From the NCBI GenBank assembly GCA_047974845.1, contig JBKECQ010000078.1:1-30393 (forward strand): 30,393 bases of DNA. Direction: 5' to 3'. The stretch is from Aminipila sp047974845 (GTDB lineage Bacteria; Bacillota; Clostridia; Peptostreptococcales; Anaerovoracaceae). The notes beneath the pieces were generated by a model, which saw only the letters and a list, made by a program, of their open reading frames with translations, was not told the DNA's origin and did not search any database. The position numbers and the translations under genes were made by a program. Every line of letters begins with the position of its first letter. The stretch's first letter is position 1. This document shows, in pieces, positions 1 through 7,863 of the stretch.

Positions 1-2
1 AT

Positions 3-398
3 CAAATAGACTTGTTATTGGCAAATGTATGTAAGCAGAACGTAACAAGATTCCCATATGAAATAGTAAGACTGGCAGAAGACATAGCAGGAGGCTTAAT
101 GGTAACAATGCCATCAGAAGCAGACTTTAAGTCAGAAACAGTAGTAGGAAAGAACGGGGAAACAATAGGAGACATCTGTAATAAGTACTTTGCAGGCTCA
201 CCGACCTGCACAACAGAAGAGAGAATGAGAGTATTAAGATTCTTAGAAAACATATGCTTAGGATCATCAGCAGTAGGATACAGAACAGAATCAATGCATG
301 GAGCAGGCTCACCACAGGCGCAGAGAATTATGATTGCAAGACAAGGCAATATAAATGCTAAGAAAGAACTTGCAAAAGTTATCGCTGGTATCAAATAA
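3..398 (+). CDS. abfD: 4-hydroxybutyryl-CoA dehydratase / vinylacetyl-CoA isomerase, C-terminal part (partial)
   Basis: The reading frame is open from the left edge, so only the last 131 residues are present and the start lies outside the window. The enzyme dehydrates 4-hydroxybutyryl-CoA to crotonyl-CoA with a [4Fe-4S] cluster and FAD, in the cytoplasm, during GABA or succinate fermentation to butyrate. The tail matches the family: RFPYEIVRLAEDIAGG, then LRFLENICLGSSAVGYR, then the near-terminal MHGAGSPQAQRIMIARQ. The upstream Cys/His cluster ligands are not in the window. Codons end overwhelmingly in A (gca, aca, gta, gga), unlike most genes here, which is what a very highly expressed fermentation enzyme would show. 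The CoA-transferase for the same pathway follows 150 bp downstream, so a shared operon is likely. Family assignment is from recalled sequence similarity. Confidence 0.93.
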   Translation, partial: QIDLLLANVCKQNVTRFPYEIVRLAEDIAGGLMVTMPSEADFKSETVVGKNGETIGDICNKYFAGSPTCTTEERMRVLRFLENICLGSSAVGYRTESMHGAGSPQAQRIMIARQGNINAKKELAKVIAGIK

Positions 399-482
399 AA
401 ACGACAAACAGAATGGCAAAATAAAAAATATAATTAACCAAAATCCATTATGTAAATGTAAAAGCTATATTTTTTAGAAAGA

Positions 483-518
483 GATAAGCCATTTGGTTAA
501 AGGATTAAATGGCTTATC
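483..518 (+). other. Intergenic stem-loop between abfD and abfT
   Basis: GATAAGCCATTT (483-494) pairs perfectly with AAATGGCTTATC (507-518) across a 12-base loop. No T-run follows directly, so a full Rho-independent terminator is unlikely. It more likely protects the 3' end of the heavily expressed abfD message or partly attenuates readthrough into abfT. Confidence 0.6.
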
Positions 519-548
519 CTAAAAGATAGACTTTTTCGGAGGTATAAG

Positions 549-1865
549 ATGAACTGGAAAGAAATTTATAATCAGAGAAAGTGTACAGCAGAAGATGCAG
601 TAAATCTAATAAAATCAGAGGATAAGGTAGTTTTAGCCCATGATGTTGCAGAACCACCGGCATTAGTTGCAGCTATGGTGGCAAATGCAAGTAAGTATAA
701 AAATGTAGAAATTTCCCATATGTTTTCTTTGGGTAAAGGAGAATATTGTAAACCGGAGTACAAAGAAAACTTCCATCCAAATCTTTGGTTTTTGAGCAGT
801 CAGACCAGAAAATGTGTAGAAGAGGGGTATGGAGACTATACACCGCTGTTCTTTCACGAAGTTCCTAAACTAATGAGAGATGGTACAATTAAAGTTGATG
901 TCGCTATGATTATGGTTACACCACCGGATAAACACGGGTATGTGTCAACAGGAGTGTCAGGTGACTATACCGTTCAAGCAGTAAAATCAGCTAAAACTGT
1001 TATAGCTCAAGTAAACAGCGAGGTACCTTTCACTTTTGGAGATGCAGTATTTCATGTAAGTGAAATAGATGCCTTTGTAGAGCATGACGAACCGCTACCT
1101 ACATTACCGGAAGCAAAAATAGGTGAAGTAGAAGAAACTATCGGAAAATATTGTGCGGAGCTTATTAATGATGGAGATACCTTACAACTTGGAATAGGTG
1201 CAATTCCCGACGCTGTATGTCATCAGCTATTAAATAAAAAGCATTTAGGAATACATTCAGAAATGCTTGGAGATGGAGTTGTTGCCTTATTTGAAGCGGG
1301 TGCAGTAGACAATACAATGAAGGGCATAGATAAAGGCAAGTTCGTTTTTAACTTTGTCATGGGGTCAAAAAAGCTATATGATTTTTGCGATAAAAATCCG
1401 TTTTGTTTGTTAAAGGCAGTTGATTATGTAAACGACCCGCAGATTATAGCTCAAAATCCAAATATGATAAGCATAAATGGAGGTTTAGGAATTGATTTTT
1501 ACGGACAGATTGCTTCAGACACAATAGGATCTAAACAGTTTTCCGGAGTGGGAGGGCAAGTTGATTTCGTTAGAGGTGCGGCTATGTCTGTTGGAGCAAA
1601 AGGAAAGGCGATTATAGCAATGCCTTCTGTAGCAAAGAAGAAGGACGGTTCTATGGTATCCAAGATAACGCCGTTACTGGGTCAAGGGCAGGTCGTAACA
1701 ACATCGAGGCATGATACGGACTATGTTGTTACAGAATATGGAATTGCAAAATTAAAAGGGAAAAGCGTAAAGGATAGGGCAAGAGCATTAATTAATATTG
1801 CTCATCCAGAATTTAGGGAATATCTAAAGGAACAGTTTGAAGAAATGTTTAAAGCACAGTTTTAG
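549..1865 (+). CDS. abfT: 4-hydroxybutyrate CoA-transferase (acetyl-CoA hydrolase/transferase family)
   Basis: 438 residues, the normal size for the Cat2/AbfT branch of class I CoA-transferases. It should activate 4-hydroxybutyrate with CoA taken from acetyl-CoA or butyryl-CoA, feeding the dehydratase encoded just upstream. Visible family features are the N-terminal KIYNQRKCTAEDAV-type start, the central GDTLQLGIGAIPDAV segment, the HSEMLGDGVV segment containing the expected catalytic Glu, and the C-terminal GGQVDFVRGA and VVTEYGIAKLKGKS motifs. The start is ATG 549, with GGAGGT at 538-543 placed seven bases upstream. The coupling with abfD makes 4-hydroxybutyrate the best substrate guess; acetate/butyrate-type transferases of the same fold cannot be excluded from sequence alone. 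Confidence 0.9.
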   Translation: MNWKEIYNQRKCTAEDAVNLIKSEDKVVLAHDVAEPPALVAAMVANASKYKNVEISHMFSLGKGEYCKPEYKENFHPNLWFLSSQTRKCVEEGYGDYTPLFFHEVPKLMRDGTIKVDVAMIMVTPPDKHGYVSTGVSGDYTVQAVKSAKTVIAQVNSEVPFTFGDAVFHVSEIDAFVEHDEPLPTLPEAKIGEVEETIGKYCAELINDGDTLQLGIGAIPDAVCHQLLNKKHLGIHSEMLGDGVVALFEAGAVDNTMKGIDKGKFVFNFVMGSKKLYDFCDKNPFCLLKAVDYVNDPQIIAQNPNMISINGGLGIDFYGQIASDTIGSKQFSGVGGQVDFVRGAAMSVGAKGKAIIAMPSVAKKKDGSMVSKITPLLGQGQVVTTSRHDTDYVVTEYGIAKLKGKSVKDRARALINIAHPEFREYLKEQFEEMFKAQF

Positions 1866-1897
1866 TAAAATAAAAAAGATGATGAGAGGAGATTTAT

Positions 1898-3337
1898 ATG
1901 AGAGAATATATGCCTTATGGTGAAGAGTCACCATACATAAAAGCAGGTCCTTTTAAACTTCGTTTGCCATTTATTCATTACCGTTTTGAGATTGCAGATT
2001 ACATACAAGGATTGTTAATGTGTGCAGTATGTTTAGGTGCAATACCACTTCTGCAAGATTCATTAGGAATGCCTTTTGAGGTTGCTTTAGCAGTTGTAGT
2101 CTTAAATGGGTTCTTATATACATGGCATACACTATTAGGGGATCCAGTAGTACCGGGTTGGATTACGCCGGCCATTCCTTTATTAACAGCATATTGTTTA
2201 ACTTTCCCTGAGGGGCACGCTAGAATGCAAGCATTGGTTGCATTTGAAATTACACTTGGAATATTTGCAATCTTACTGGGTTTGACAGGTATTGCAGGAA
2301 AAATTATAGGTCTTATACCTCCTGCAATAAAAGCCGGAATTATTTTAGGAGCAGGTGTATCAGCAATTACAATGATTTTTAAGGATGGCGGAAAATTTGA
2401 GGTTATGCCTTATACTACAACAATTTGCTTGATTGTGGCATTTTATCTCCTTTTCTCAAATGGATTTAAGAGACTTAGCACTAAGAATAAAGCATTTGAA
2501 ACAATTGCCAATTTAGGTATTCTTCCGGCAGTACTTATAGCAGTAATCGTAGCTCCATTGGTAGGCGAAAGCGCATGGCCTCAAATTGAGTGGGGCTTTA
2601 GTAGCCCTGATTTCGCAACTCTTTGGACTGAATGGGTGCCTTGGGGTGCAGTAGGTTGGCCAACACCAATAATGTTCCTTCAAGCAATACCTACAGTACT
2701 TGCTATATACATAGTTCTGTTTGGAGATGTAGTTCAAAGTAAAGCTTTAGTTCATGATGCAGATATAACAAGAGAAGATGAACTAGTAGATTACAACCCT
2801 AACAGAGCACATCTTATCTTTGGTATTAGAAATACTATTATGGGCGTAATGGGTCCCGATGTTACTATGTGTGGTCCTCTTTGGGCAGCAATGCAAGTTG
2901 TTGTATGTGAAAGATATAAAAAGGGACCTAAGAGTATGCAATCCCTGTTCGGAGGTGCCGCAAGTTTCAGATTTGGTACTTTTACAGGATATTGGCTACT
3001 TCCTATTTTAACACTTGTTACTCCGATACTTTCGGTAGCTATGGCTCTGACAATGATAGTTCAAGGTTTTGTAAGTGTACGTATAGGAATACAGCAGGCT
3101 CAAAGCTTTAAAGATTTTGGTATTGCAGGTATCATAGCAGGAGTTCTTCTTGTTAATGGTTCTGCGGCAGGTCTTGGCGTAGGTATCCTAGCTTGCTTGT
3201 TATGCTATGGAAGAGACTTCTTTAAGGGCGACACAACCTTTGGACACTTATGGTCACCTGAAGTTGAGGTTATGACAAAGGAACAATCAAGTCTGGAAAT
3301 CGAAGATACAGATGATTTAAACAGCTCAATCAGCTAA
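1898..3337 (+). CDS. Multi-spanning permease, NCS2/SulP-like fold, substrate unknown
   Basis: 479 residues with about a dozen hydrophobic segments from residue 36 to 450 and short polar ends. GLIPPAIKAGIILGAGVSAI and the PVVPGWITPAIPLL segment recall the 14-TM uracil/xanthine-permease and SulP fold. Neither a canonical purine-permease signature nor a STAS domain is present. GAGGAG precedes ATG 1898, 32 bp after abfT, so it is probably co-transcribed with abfT. The context suggests uptake or export of a small carboxylate such as 4-hydroxybutyrate, or of the GABA or succinate feeding this pathway. This is inference from neighbourhood only. The C-terminal tail (from about residue 455) is acidic and cytoplasmic. 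Confidence 0.7.
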   Translation: MREYMPYGEESPYIKAGPFKLRLPFIHYRFEIADYIQGLLMCAVCLGAIPLLQDSLGMPFEVALAVVVLNGFLYTWHTLLGDPVVPGWITPAIPLLTAYCLTFPEGHARMQALVAFEITLGIFAILLGLTGIAGKIIGLIPPAIKAGIILGAGVSAITMIFKDGGKFEVMPYTTTICLIVAFYLLFSNGFKRLSTKNKAFETIANLGILPAVLIAVIVAPLVGESAWPQIEWGFSSPDFATLWTEWVPWGAVGWPTPIMFLQAIPTVLAIYIVLFGDVVQSKALVHDADITREDELVDYNPNRAHLIFGIRNTIMGVMGPDVTMCGPLWAAMQVVVCERYKKGPKSMQSLFGGAASFRFGTFTGYWLLPILTLVTPILSVAMALTMIVQGFVSVRIGIQQAQSFKDFGIAGIIAGVLLVNGSAAGLGVGILACLLCYGRDFFKGDTTFGHLWSPEVEVMTKEQSSLEIEDTDDLNSSIS

Positions 3338-3389
3338 TAAAGAAACAATATTAGATAAAATACATGAGTTATATAACAATTCTCACTTT

Positions 3390-3421
3390 AAAGGGATACC
3401 TCCGTTGGAAGGTATCCCTTT
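3390..3421. terminator. Rho-independent terminator between convergent genes
   Basis: AAAGGGATACC (3390-3400) pairs with GGTATCCCTTT (3411-3421). The plus-strand transcript continues TTAATTTTAAT. The AAA/TTT flanks make it usable on both strands, ending the permease transcript on plus and the response-regulator transcript on minus. Confidence 0.88.
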
Positions 3422-3425
3422 AATT

Positions 3426-4787
3426 TTAATCGGCCATATCATATTTTTGTAGCTTCCTATGGAGAGAGCGTCTACTAATACCAAGCGCAAGTGCGGCTTT
3501 AGTCTTATTTCCACCCGACTCACAGAGAGCTTTTTTTATAACCTCTTTTTCAATGGTATCAATAGCCACATTTAAAAGTGGCTCGGCATCTGTATTGCTT
3601 GGAACATAATGCTGGCTTGATTCACGTATTTCTGCTGGGAGGCAATTAATATCAATTCTGGAGCCTGAAGATATTACAACACAACGTTCTATAATATTTT
3701 CCAGCTCTCTTATATTTCCGGGCCAAGGGTAATCCTTTAGACAGTCTAGTACCTCCTGACTGACAACCTTGGGATTTATAACACCCGAAATCTTTGCGGA
3801 TTTTGCAAGAAAATAATTTATAAGATCTTCAATATCCTCAAGTCTTTCCCTCAAAGGGGGAAGATGAATTGGAACTACATTCAGCCTATAATAGAGGTCA
3901 TCTCTAAAATGCCCTTTGTATACTTCATCCTTTAAATTTTTATTAGTCGCTGTAATTATTCTTACATCCGTATGTATACTTTTAATTCCCCCAAGCCTTT
4001 CAAAGGTTTTCTCTTGAAGGACACGTAATAGTTTAACTTGTAAAGAGGGAGATATATCTCCTATTTCATCAAGGAAAATGGTTCCTCCGTCGGCTACTTC
4101 AAATCTACCGGGTTTTGATGAAACAGCACCTGTAAAAGCTCCTTTTTCATAACCAAAAAGCTCGCTTTCTAAAAGATTATCAGGAATAGCACCACAGTTT
4201 ACTTTAATGAATGGCTTATCCTTTCTAGGGCTCCAACGATGGATAGCAGAGCATATTATTTCTTTGCCCGTCCCTGTTTCACCTGTCAATAGTACTGTGG
4301 ATTCGGCCGCCGCAACTTGTTTAGCAAGCTTTAGTACCTCTTGCATTTTAGGACTTTTACTATTAACCTTTAAATCGGAAGTATCAATGGTGGCATTAGC
4401 TCCTAAGCGATATGTATGCTGTTTGGTCATAGACAATTTTTTTACAGCAGTTAAAATTTCTGTGAAATCAAATGGTTTTGTTACATAATCTTGGGCTCCG
4501 TTTTTTATAGCATCAATAGCTGTTTCTGTTGTGGCAAAAGCCGTAATAAGGATAAAACCTATGTCAGATTCAAGTGCTTTTACTTTATGAAGCAGTTCAA
4601 TGCCGGTCATTCGCGGCATTTTGATGTCACTGATTATAATATCAATATTTATATCCTGAATTAATTCATAGGCTTCAAGTCCGTCACAAGCAGTGTACAC
4701 TTTATAGCCGGCTTTTGATAATACTTTGCTTAAAAGTTGTCTCACATTAAGCTCATCATCAACTACTAAAATGTTAATTTGTTCCAA
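3426..4787 (-). CDS. Sigma-54-dependent response regulator, NtrC/AtoC type
   Basis: 453 residues with three domains. The receiver (about 1-120) has acidic D10/D11, phospho-acceptor D54, T82 and K104. The AAA+ domain (about 140-375) has Walker A G169-K175 (GETGTGK), the sigma-54-contacting GAFTGA loop at 216-221 and the GGTIFLDEIGD Walker B. The C-terminal Fis-type helix-turn-helix (about 410-450) reads NKTKAALALGISRRSLHRKL. It should hydrolyse ATP to open sigma-54 promoters when phosphorylated by the kinase encoded 20 bp upstream. The start is TTG (4785-4787), preceded by a strong AGGAGGT, and no ATG is better placed. AtoC in E. coli controls short-chain acid CoA-transferase and permease genes, and the same gene types sit next door here. 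The target promoter is not visible in the window. Confidence 0.93.
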   Translation of the reverse strand: MEQINILVVDDELNVRQLLSKVLSKAGYKVYTACDGLEAYELIQDINIDIIISDIKMPRMTGIELLHKVKALESDIGFILITAFATTETAIDAIKNGAQDYVTKPFDFTEILTAVKKLSMTKQHTYRLGANATIDTSDLKVNSKSPKMQEVLKLAKQVAAAESTVLLTGETGTGKEIICSAIHRWSPRKDKPFIKVNCGAIPDNLLESELFGYEKGAFTGAVSSKPGRFEVADGGTIFLDEIGDISPSLQVKLLRVLQEKTFERLGGIKSIHTDVRIITATNKNLKDEVYKGHFRDDLYYRLNVVPIHLPPLRERLEDIEDLINYFLAKSAKISGVINPKVVSQEVLDCLKDYPWPGNIRELENIIERCVVISSGSRIDINCLPAEIRESSQHYVPSNTDAEPLLNVAIDTIEKEVIKKALCESGGNKTKAALALGISRRSLHRKLQKYDMAD

Positions 4788-4807
4788 TTAAACGACCTCC
4801 TAGATAA

Positions 4808-6610
4808 TTAATATAGAGAAAGTGATTCAGAGGACTGCAATAATATGGTAAATTTAGTCATTTGTCCTATAATGCTTTCTACCTCTAAAATGCCTTTGTG
4901 CGCTTCTATTGTTCTGGATGCTATGGCAAGCCCCATTCCGGAGCCATTATGCTTAGTTGTGAAAAACGGCTGAAATATTTTTTCTGAAATCTCTCTTGGA
5001 ATACCTACACCATCATCTCTGATTTCTATGTAAACCATCTTCCTTTTTTCACTATATCCTGTTTTTATATCTATATTACCTCCGTTAGGCAGAGCCTGAA
5101 CTGCGTTTAAAATTAGGTTTAATATTGCAGGTTCAAATAGCTCGCTATCCACCATAACGGGAGGCAGATCATTAAAAGAAGTATTAATTTTAATATTGGG
5201 TGGAAGCTCATATTGTATAAGGGTAATCACATATGAAATAAGAGCCTTTATATCAACCTCTTCCAGTTTTGGTACCTTAGGTCTTGCAAAATTTAAAAAT
5301 CGGTCAAGCATCAATGTAAGTCTGTCTGCTTCGTGCATAATAATTTTCAGTTCCCCGGAGTTAATATTTTGTTCTCCTAGTTCCAATTGAATAAGTTGGG
5401 CGTACCCTCGGATACTGGTTAATGGATTTTTTATTTCGTGTGCTAAGCTGGCGGCCATTTCCCCAAGAGCTTCTAAACTTTTAGTTCGATTTGCACTTTC
5501 TTCAAAGCGTTCTATATCTTGTATTCGCCTAAAAACGCATATTGCACCGATTACTTCGTTCTTTAGTCCAAACTGTATATTTATACTATATAGGATAGGT
5601 ATTTTAGTACCGTTTATGTCATAAATATCTGTTAAAGTCTTTAATTGTAGACTGCCCTTAGCTAAACAACGCCTAAGAGCATTTATTAAAGGTTTAATTT
5701 CTTGCGGAATAGGATTTTTAATATCACGACCTAAAACCTCTTCCGCCTTTAAACCTAGAAGGGATTCTGCAACCTCATTGTAAGTAGTTATCTCGCCTAT
5801 ATTATTAATACTTATAATTCCTGCGGACAAGTTGTCATATGCTTTTTCTACATACTCCATAATTTCGTGCATAGAAGCAGCTTCTCCGGATTTTAAAAGT
5901 ACTTGTTGCATGGTAGATTTCAATTTGTTTAGCATGGTGTTAAAGGAGTTAGCTATATGAGAAAGTTCATCTTTGTTAACCGTGGTAATCTCATGGCTAA
6001 TATCTCCATCGGCAACAACCTTTAAGGCTCTAGCCAAAGATCGAATAGGCTCAGTTATACTTCTGGTAATTTTTCTGGAAAGAGGCCATAAAATGAAGAG
6101 TAAAATTGTAACTATTAGAATTACTCCGGTTTTTAAGTTATTCACGGCAACAAAAGCTGAATCAAAACTTTCCTCCGTACAGACATACCAGTTTTTCATA
6201 TTTTCAATTCCATCTATAGATGAAATTGCACAAATATAATCACGTCCATTTTTGTATATGTATTGTACACTACTCTTCCCTTTAAATTTTAGATTGTATG
6301 GTTTTTCTAAGTCAGTGTACCCGACAGTTTCCATAGCGCTGTTTATTAAAAACATATTTTCAACTGTATCTGAGGGAAGATCGGAAGATTCCTTCAAAAG
6401 AGTGTAGTAACCATTGGGGGTAAACCCTTCACGTTCATCGCTTTCCAAAAGAGCAGACAGTAATAAAGCCCTTTCTTTAAGTGCATCTTCTTTTTGCTCA
6501 TGGCTAACGTTTTCAACAAAAGTACTCATGATAAAACCTATTGTTACTAGAAGTCCAACAGATAAAACCACTAAATAATACATAGTTCTTGTTTGTATTG
6601 ACTTAAACAT
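4808..6610 (-). CDS. Membrane sensor histidine kinase with HAMP and PAS domains (AtoS/NtrB type)
   Basis: 600 residues. A TM helix near residues 11-31 is followed by an extracytoplasmic sensor region to about 160, and a second TM covers about 161-178. HAMP lies around 180-235, PAS around 255-365 (LSAGIISINNIGEITTYNEVAE), and HisKA has phospho-acceptor H391 in HEIKNP. HATPase_c shows the N-box around N498/N502, DDGVGIP at 532-538 and GSGMGLAI at 556-563. It partners the sigma-54 regulator encoded 20 bp downstream in the same minus-strand operon. The periplasmic-side domain looks like a small Cache-type ligand-binding fold, which fits sensing of an external organic acid. That ligand is inferred from the neighbouring fermentation genes and is not shown. 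AGAGG precedes ATG (6608-6610). Confidence 0.92.
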   Translation of the reverse strand: MFKSIQTRTMYYLVVLSVGLLVTIGFIMSTFVENVSHEQKEDALKERALLLSALLESDEREGFTPNGYYTLLKESSDLPSDTVENMFLINSAMETVGYTDLEKPYNLKFKGKSSVQYIYKNGRDYICAISSIDGIENMKNWYVCTEESFDSAFVAVNNLKTGVILIVTILLFILWPLSRKITRSITEPIRSLARALKVVADGDISHEITTVNKDELSHIANSFNTMLNKLKSTMQQVLLKSGEAASMHEIMEYVEKAYDNLSAGIISINNIGEITTYNEVAESLLGLKAEEVLGRDIKNPIPQEIKPLINALRRCLAKGSLQLKTLTDIYDINGTKIPILYSINIQFGLKNEVIGAICVFRRIQDIERFEESANRTKSLEALGEMAASLAHEIKNPLTSIRGYAQLIQLELGEQNINSGELKIIMHEADRLTLMLDRFLNFARPKVPKLEEVDIKALISYVITLIQYELPPNIKINTSFNDLPPVMVDSELFEPAILNLILNAVQALPNGGNIDIKTGYSEKRKMVYIEIRDDGVGIPREISEKIFQPFFTTKHNGSGMGLAIASRTIEAHKGILEVESIIGQMTKFTILLQSSESLSLY

Positions 6611-6660
6611 AAAAACCTCTGAATAAATACAATCATAGCAATAGAACGTTACGGGGCTGG

Positions 6661-6676
6661 TACTGTATTAACAGTA
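6661..6676. promoter_or_regulatory. Palindrome upstream of the histidine kinase gene
   Basis: TACTGT and ACAGTA arms flank ATTA, about 50 bp before the kinase start and downstream of its likely promoter. It could be a repressor or autoregulatory operator. No known regulator is matched. Confidence 0.4.
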
Positions 6677-6709
6677 TAAATCCATAAAATATATTAGTTT
6701 ACTAACTGC

Positions 6710-6718
6710 ATTATATCA
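6710..6718 (-). promoter_or_regulatory. Extended -10 promoter for the kinase-regulator operon
   Basis: The minus strand reads TATGATATAAT ending at 6710, an extended -10 (TGnTATAAT) with no good -35. Transcription would start near 6703 and give a leader of about 93 bases ahead of the histidine kinase gene. Confidence 0.5.
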
Positions 6719-6839
6719 TAAAGTCTGAAAGCTTTATGATATAATCCGCCATGTGCCTTTTCGCAGACGGCGAAATTCTGGCACGGCACTTTAATCTATA
6801 TAATGGCTGCCTTTAATATTTGTATTTGCAGTCATTATA
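6711..6839. repeat. Cluster of three intergenic inverted repeats
   Basis: Three hairpins lie in a row. H1 pairs TTATATCATAAAG (6711-6723) with CTTTATGATATAA (6732-6744) perfectly. H2 has GTGCC...GGCAC enclosing TTTCGC...GCGAAA around 6753-6785. H3 pairs TATAATGGCTGC (6799-6810) with GCAGTCATTATA (6828-6839), with one wobble. H1's right arm contains TGATATAAT, which could also pair with ATTATATCA at 6834-6842, giving alternative folds. No protein-coding frame is supported in the 6611-6981 gap. It holds these hairpins, the kinase promoter and the niaR terminator. Confidence 0.6.
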
Positions 6840-6927
6840 TCACATGAACTACATACACGTACGGTATAATAACAGTTTTGGATAATTATATCATATATTT
6901 AAAGAATATAGACAACTTTGAGAATAA

Positions 6928-6967
6928 AAAAGGATTACTTCTTCAATAATTAAGAAGTAATCCTTTT
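6928..6967 (-). terminator. Rho-independent terminator of niaR
   Basis: AAAAGGATTACTTCTT (6928-6943) and AAGAAGTAATCCTTTT (6952-6967) form a perfect 16-bp stem with an 8-base loop. On the minus strand the stem is followed by T residues (A-run at 6926-6931), 15 bp beyond the niaR stop. It can also act on plus-strand transcripts, with TTTTG following. Confidence 0.9.
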
Positions 6968-6981
6968 GTTAATTTAAATTG

Positions 6982-7506
6982 TTATTTAAGAAGTATGGAT
7001 TTTTTATCCAGAGCATCTTTTATAAGCTCAAATGTTTTTGTATCCCTGCAACCTATTTTATGCAGATGCACACCTTCAGTTAGAATGCTCAAAGGTAGGG
7101 CTGTACTATTTTTTATTTTATCTAAAAATAAATCTACATCATACCTAGAGTTTAGGTTCAGGCTACCTGACAGCTGACCGTATAGAGAATGCTCAATGGT
7201 AACATCCAGTACCTCAGCACCAAAGTCTACAATTGTATAAAGCTCATCTTTTAGCTGCTCAGAAGTATGCTTGCAAGCCAAGATACCCTCAAAAACGTGT
7301 TTGTTTGAATCTAAATCACTTTGAGCAAGTACATATCCTCTAGGTGTTGCAGATATATCCAGACCGCCGGCACGTAGTAAGGCTACATCACTAACGATGA
7401 TTTGTCTACTCACTTGGAGCATTGAAGCTAAACTAGATGCACTTATAGGAGTTAAACTGGACTTCAACTGAGACACAATAAGATCTCTTCTTTCTGATGC
7501 ATTCAT
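6982..7506 (-). CDS. niaR: NiaR-type niacin-responsive transcriptional repressor
   Basis: 174 residues with an N-terminal winged HTH_11 domain (about 5-60) and a C-terminal 3H domain (about 75-172). The conserved histidines that name the 3H domain are visible at H80 (CKHTSEQL), H106 (TIEHSLYGQL) and H147/H149 (EGVHLHKIG). In Firmicutes NiaR (YrxA) binds nicotinate and represses NAD biosynthesis and niacin-uptake genes. The divergent gene at 7864 is a membrane transporter, the expected kind of target, and the intergenic region holds a 22-bp palindrome. AGAGGTGAAG precedes ATG 7504-7506. No nadABC genes lie in the window. Confidence 0.92.
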   Translation of the reverse strand: MNASERRDLIVSQLKSSLTPISASSLASMLQVSRQIIVSDVALLRAGGLDISATPRGYVLAQSDLDSNKHVFEGILACKHTSEQLKDELYTIVDFGAEVLDVTIEHSLYGQLSGSLNLNSRYDVDLFLDKIKNSTALPLSILTEGVHLHKIGCRDTKTFELIKDALDKKSILLK

Positions 7507-7628
7507 ATATCTTCACCTCTTTAATATAAAAATATTTAGCAAGGAATCTTTCCTGTAAGTTAATATGAAAACCCGGCCAAATGTAAGTTGTAATTATATA
7601 TTTTTCATAAATTTATTAAACTATAAAA

Positions 7629-7659
7629 TGGAACCCATAGCCTGTAGAATCGGGTTCCA
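7629..7659 (-). other. Hairpin in the niaR-transporter intergenic region
   Basis: TGGAACCC (7629-7636) pairs with GGGTTCCA (7652-7659) over a 15-base loop. On the minus strand it is followed by TTTTATAG, so it could be a weak terminator or a leader element of niaR. The 7507-7863 gap otherwise carries the transporter promoter and operators, and I see no coding frame in it. Confidence 0.4.
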
Positions 7660-7779
7660 AATTGAAATAAATGTTATATTGACTATAATAACACCGATTT
7701 ATATTTTGGTCAATAGACATCTGTAAAGACTAAGAACCAATATAAAGGGCATTTCGTGGCAATTTTTAGATAAATTATA

Positions 7780-7808
7780 TTGACGTAAAATAAAACATAT
7801 GTTAATCT
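7780..7808 (+). promoter_or_regulatory. Promoter of the NiaR-linked transporter
   Basis: TTGACG (7780-7785), a 17-bp spacer, then TAATCT (7803-7808). The spacer contains AACATATGTT, a partial copy of the core of the 22-bp palindrome at 7821. Confidence 0.5.
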
Positions 7809-7820
7809 TAACTGGTTGAT

Positions 7821-7842
7821 TGTCATAACATATGTAAAGACA
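7821..7842. promoter_or_regulatory. Candidate NiaR operator, 22-bp near-perfect palindrome
   Basis: TGTC, ATA, ACATATGT, AAA, GACA: the outer tetramers and the central octamer are perfectly symmetric about the CATATG centre. It lies just downstream of the predicted start of transcription and 22 bp before ATG 7864, a repressing position. Related half copies are ACATCTGTAAAGAC at 7717-7730 and ACATATGT at 7795-7802. Assignment to NiaR is inferred from the neighbouring repressor gene. Confidence 0.6.
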
Positions 7843-7863
7843 TATAGAAAGGTCTGAGGAATT

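Noticed and set aside
6778..6796. Sigma-54 promoter (TGGCAC) in the gap before the kinase
   Set aside because: A TGGCAC is present, but the -12 element with GC at the required distance is missing.
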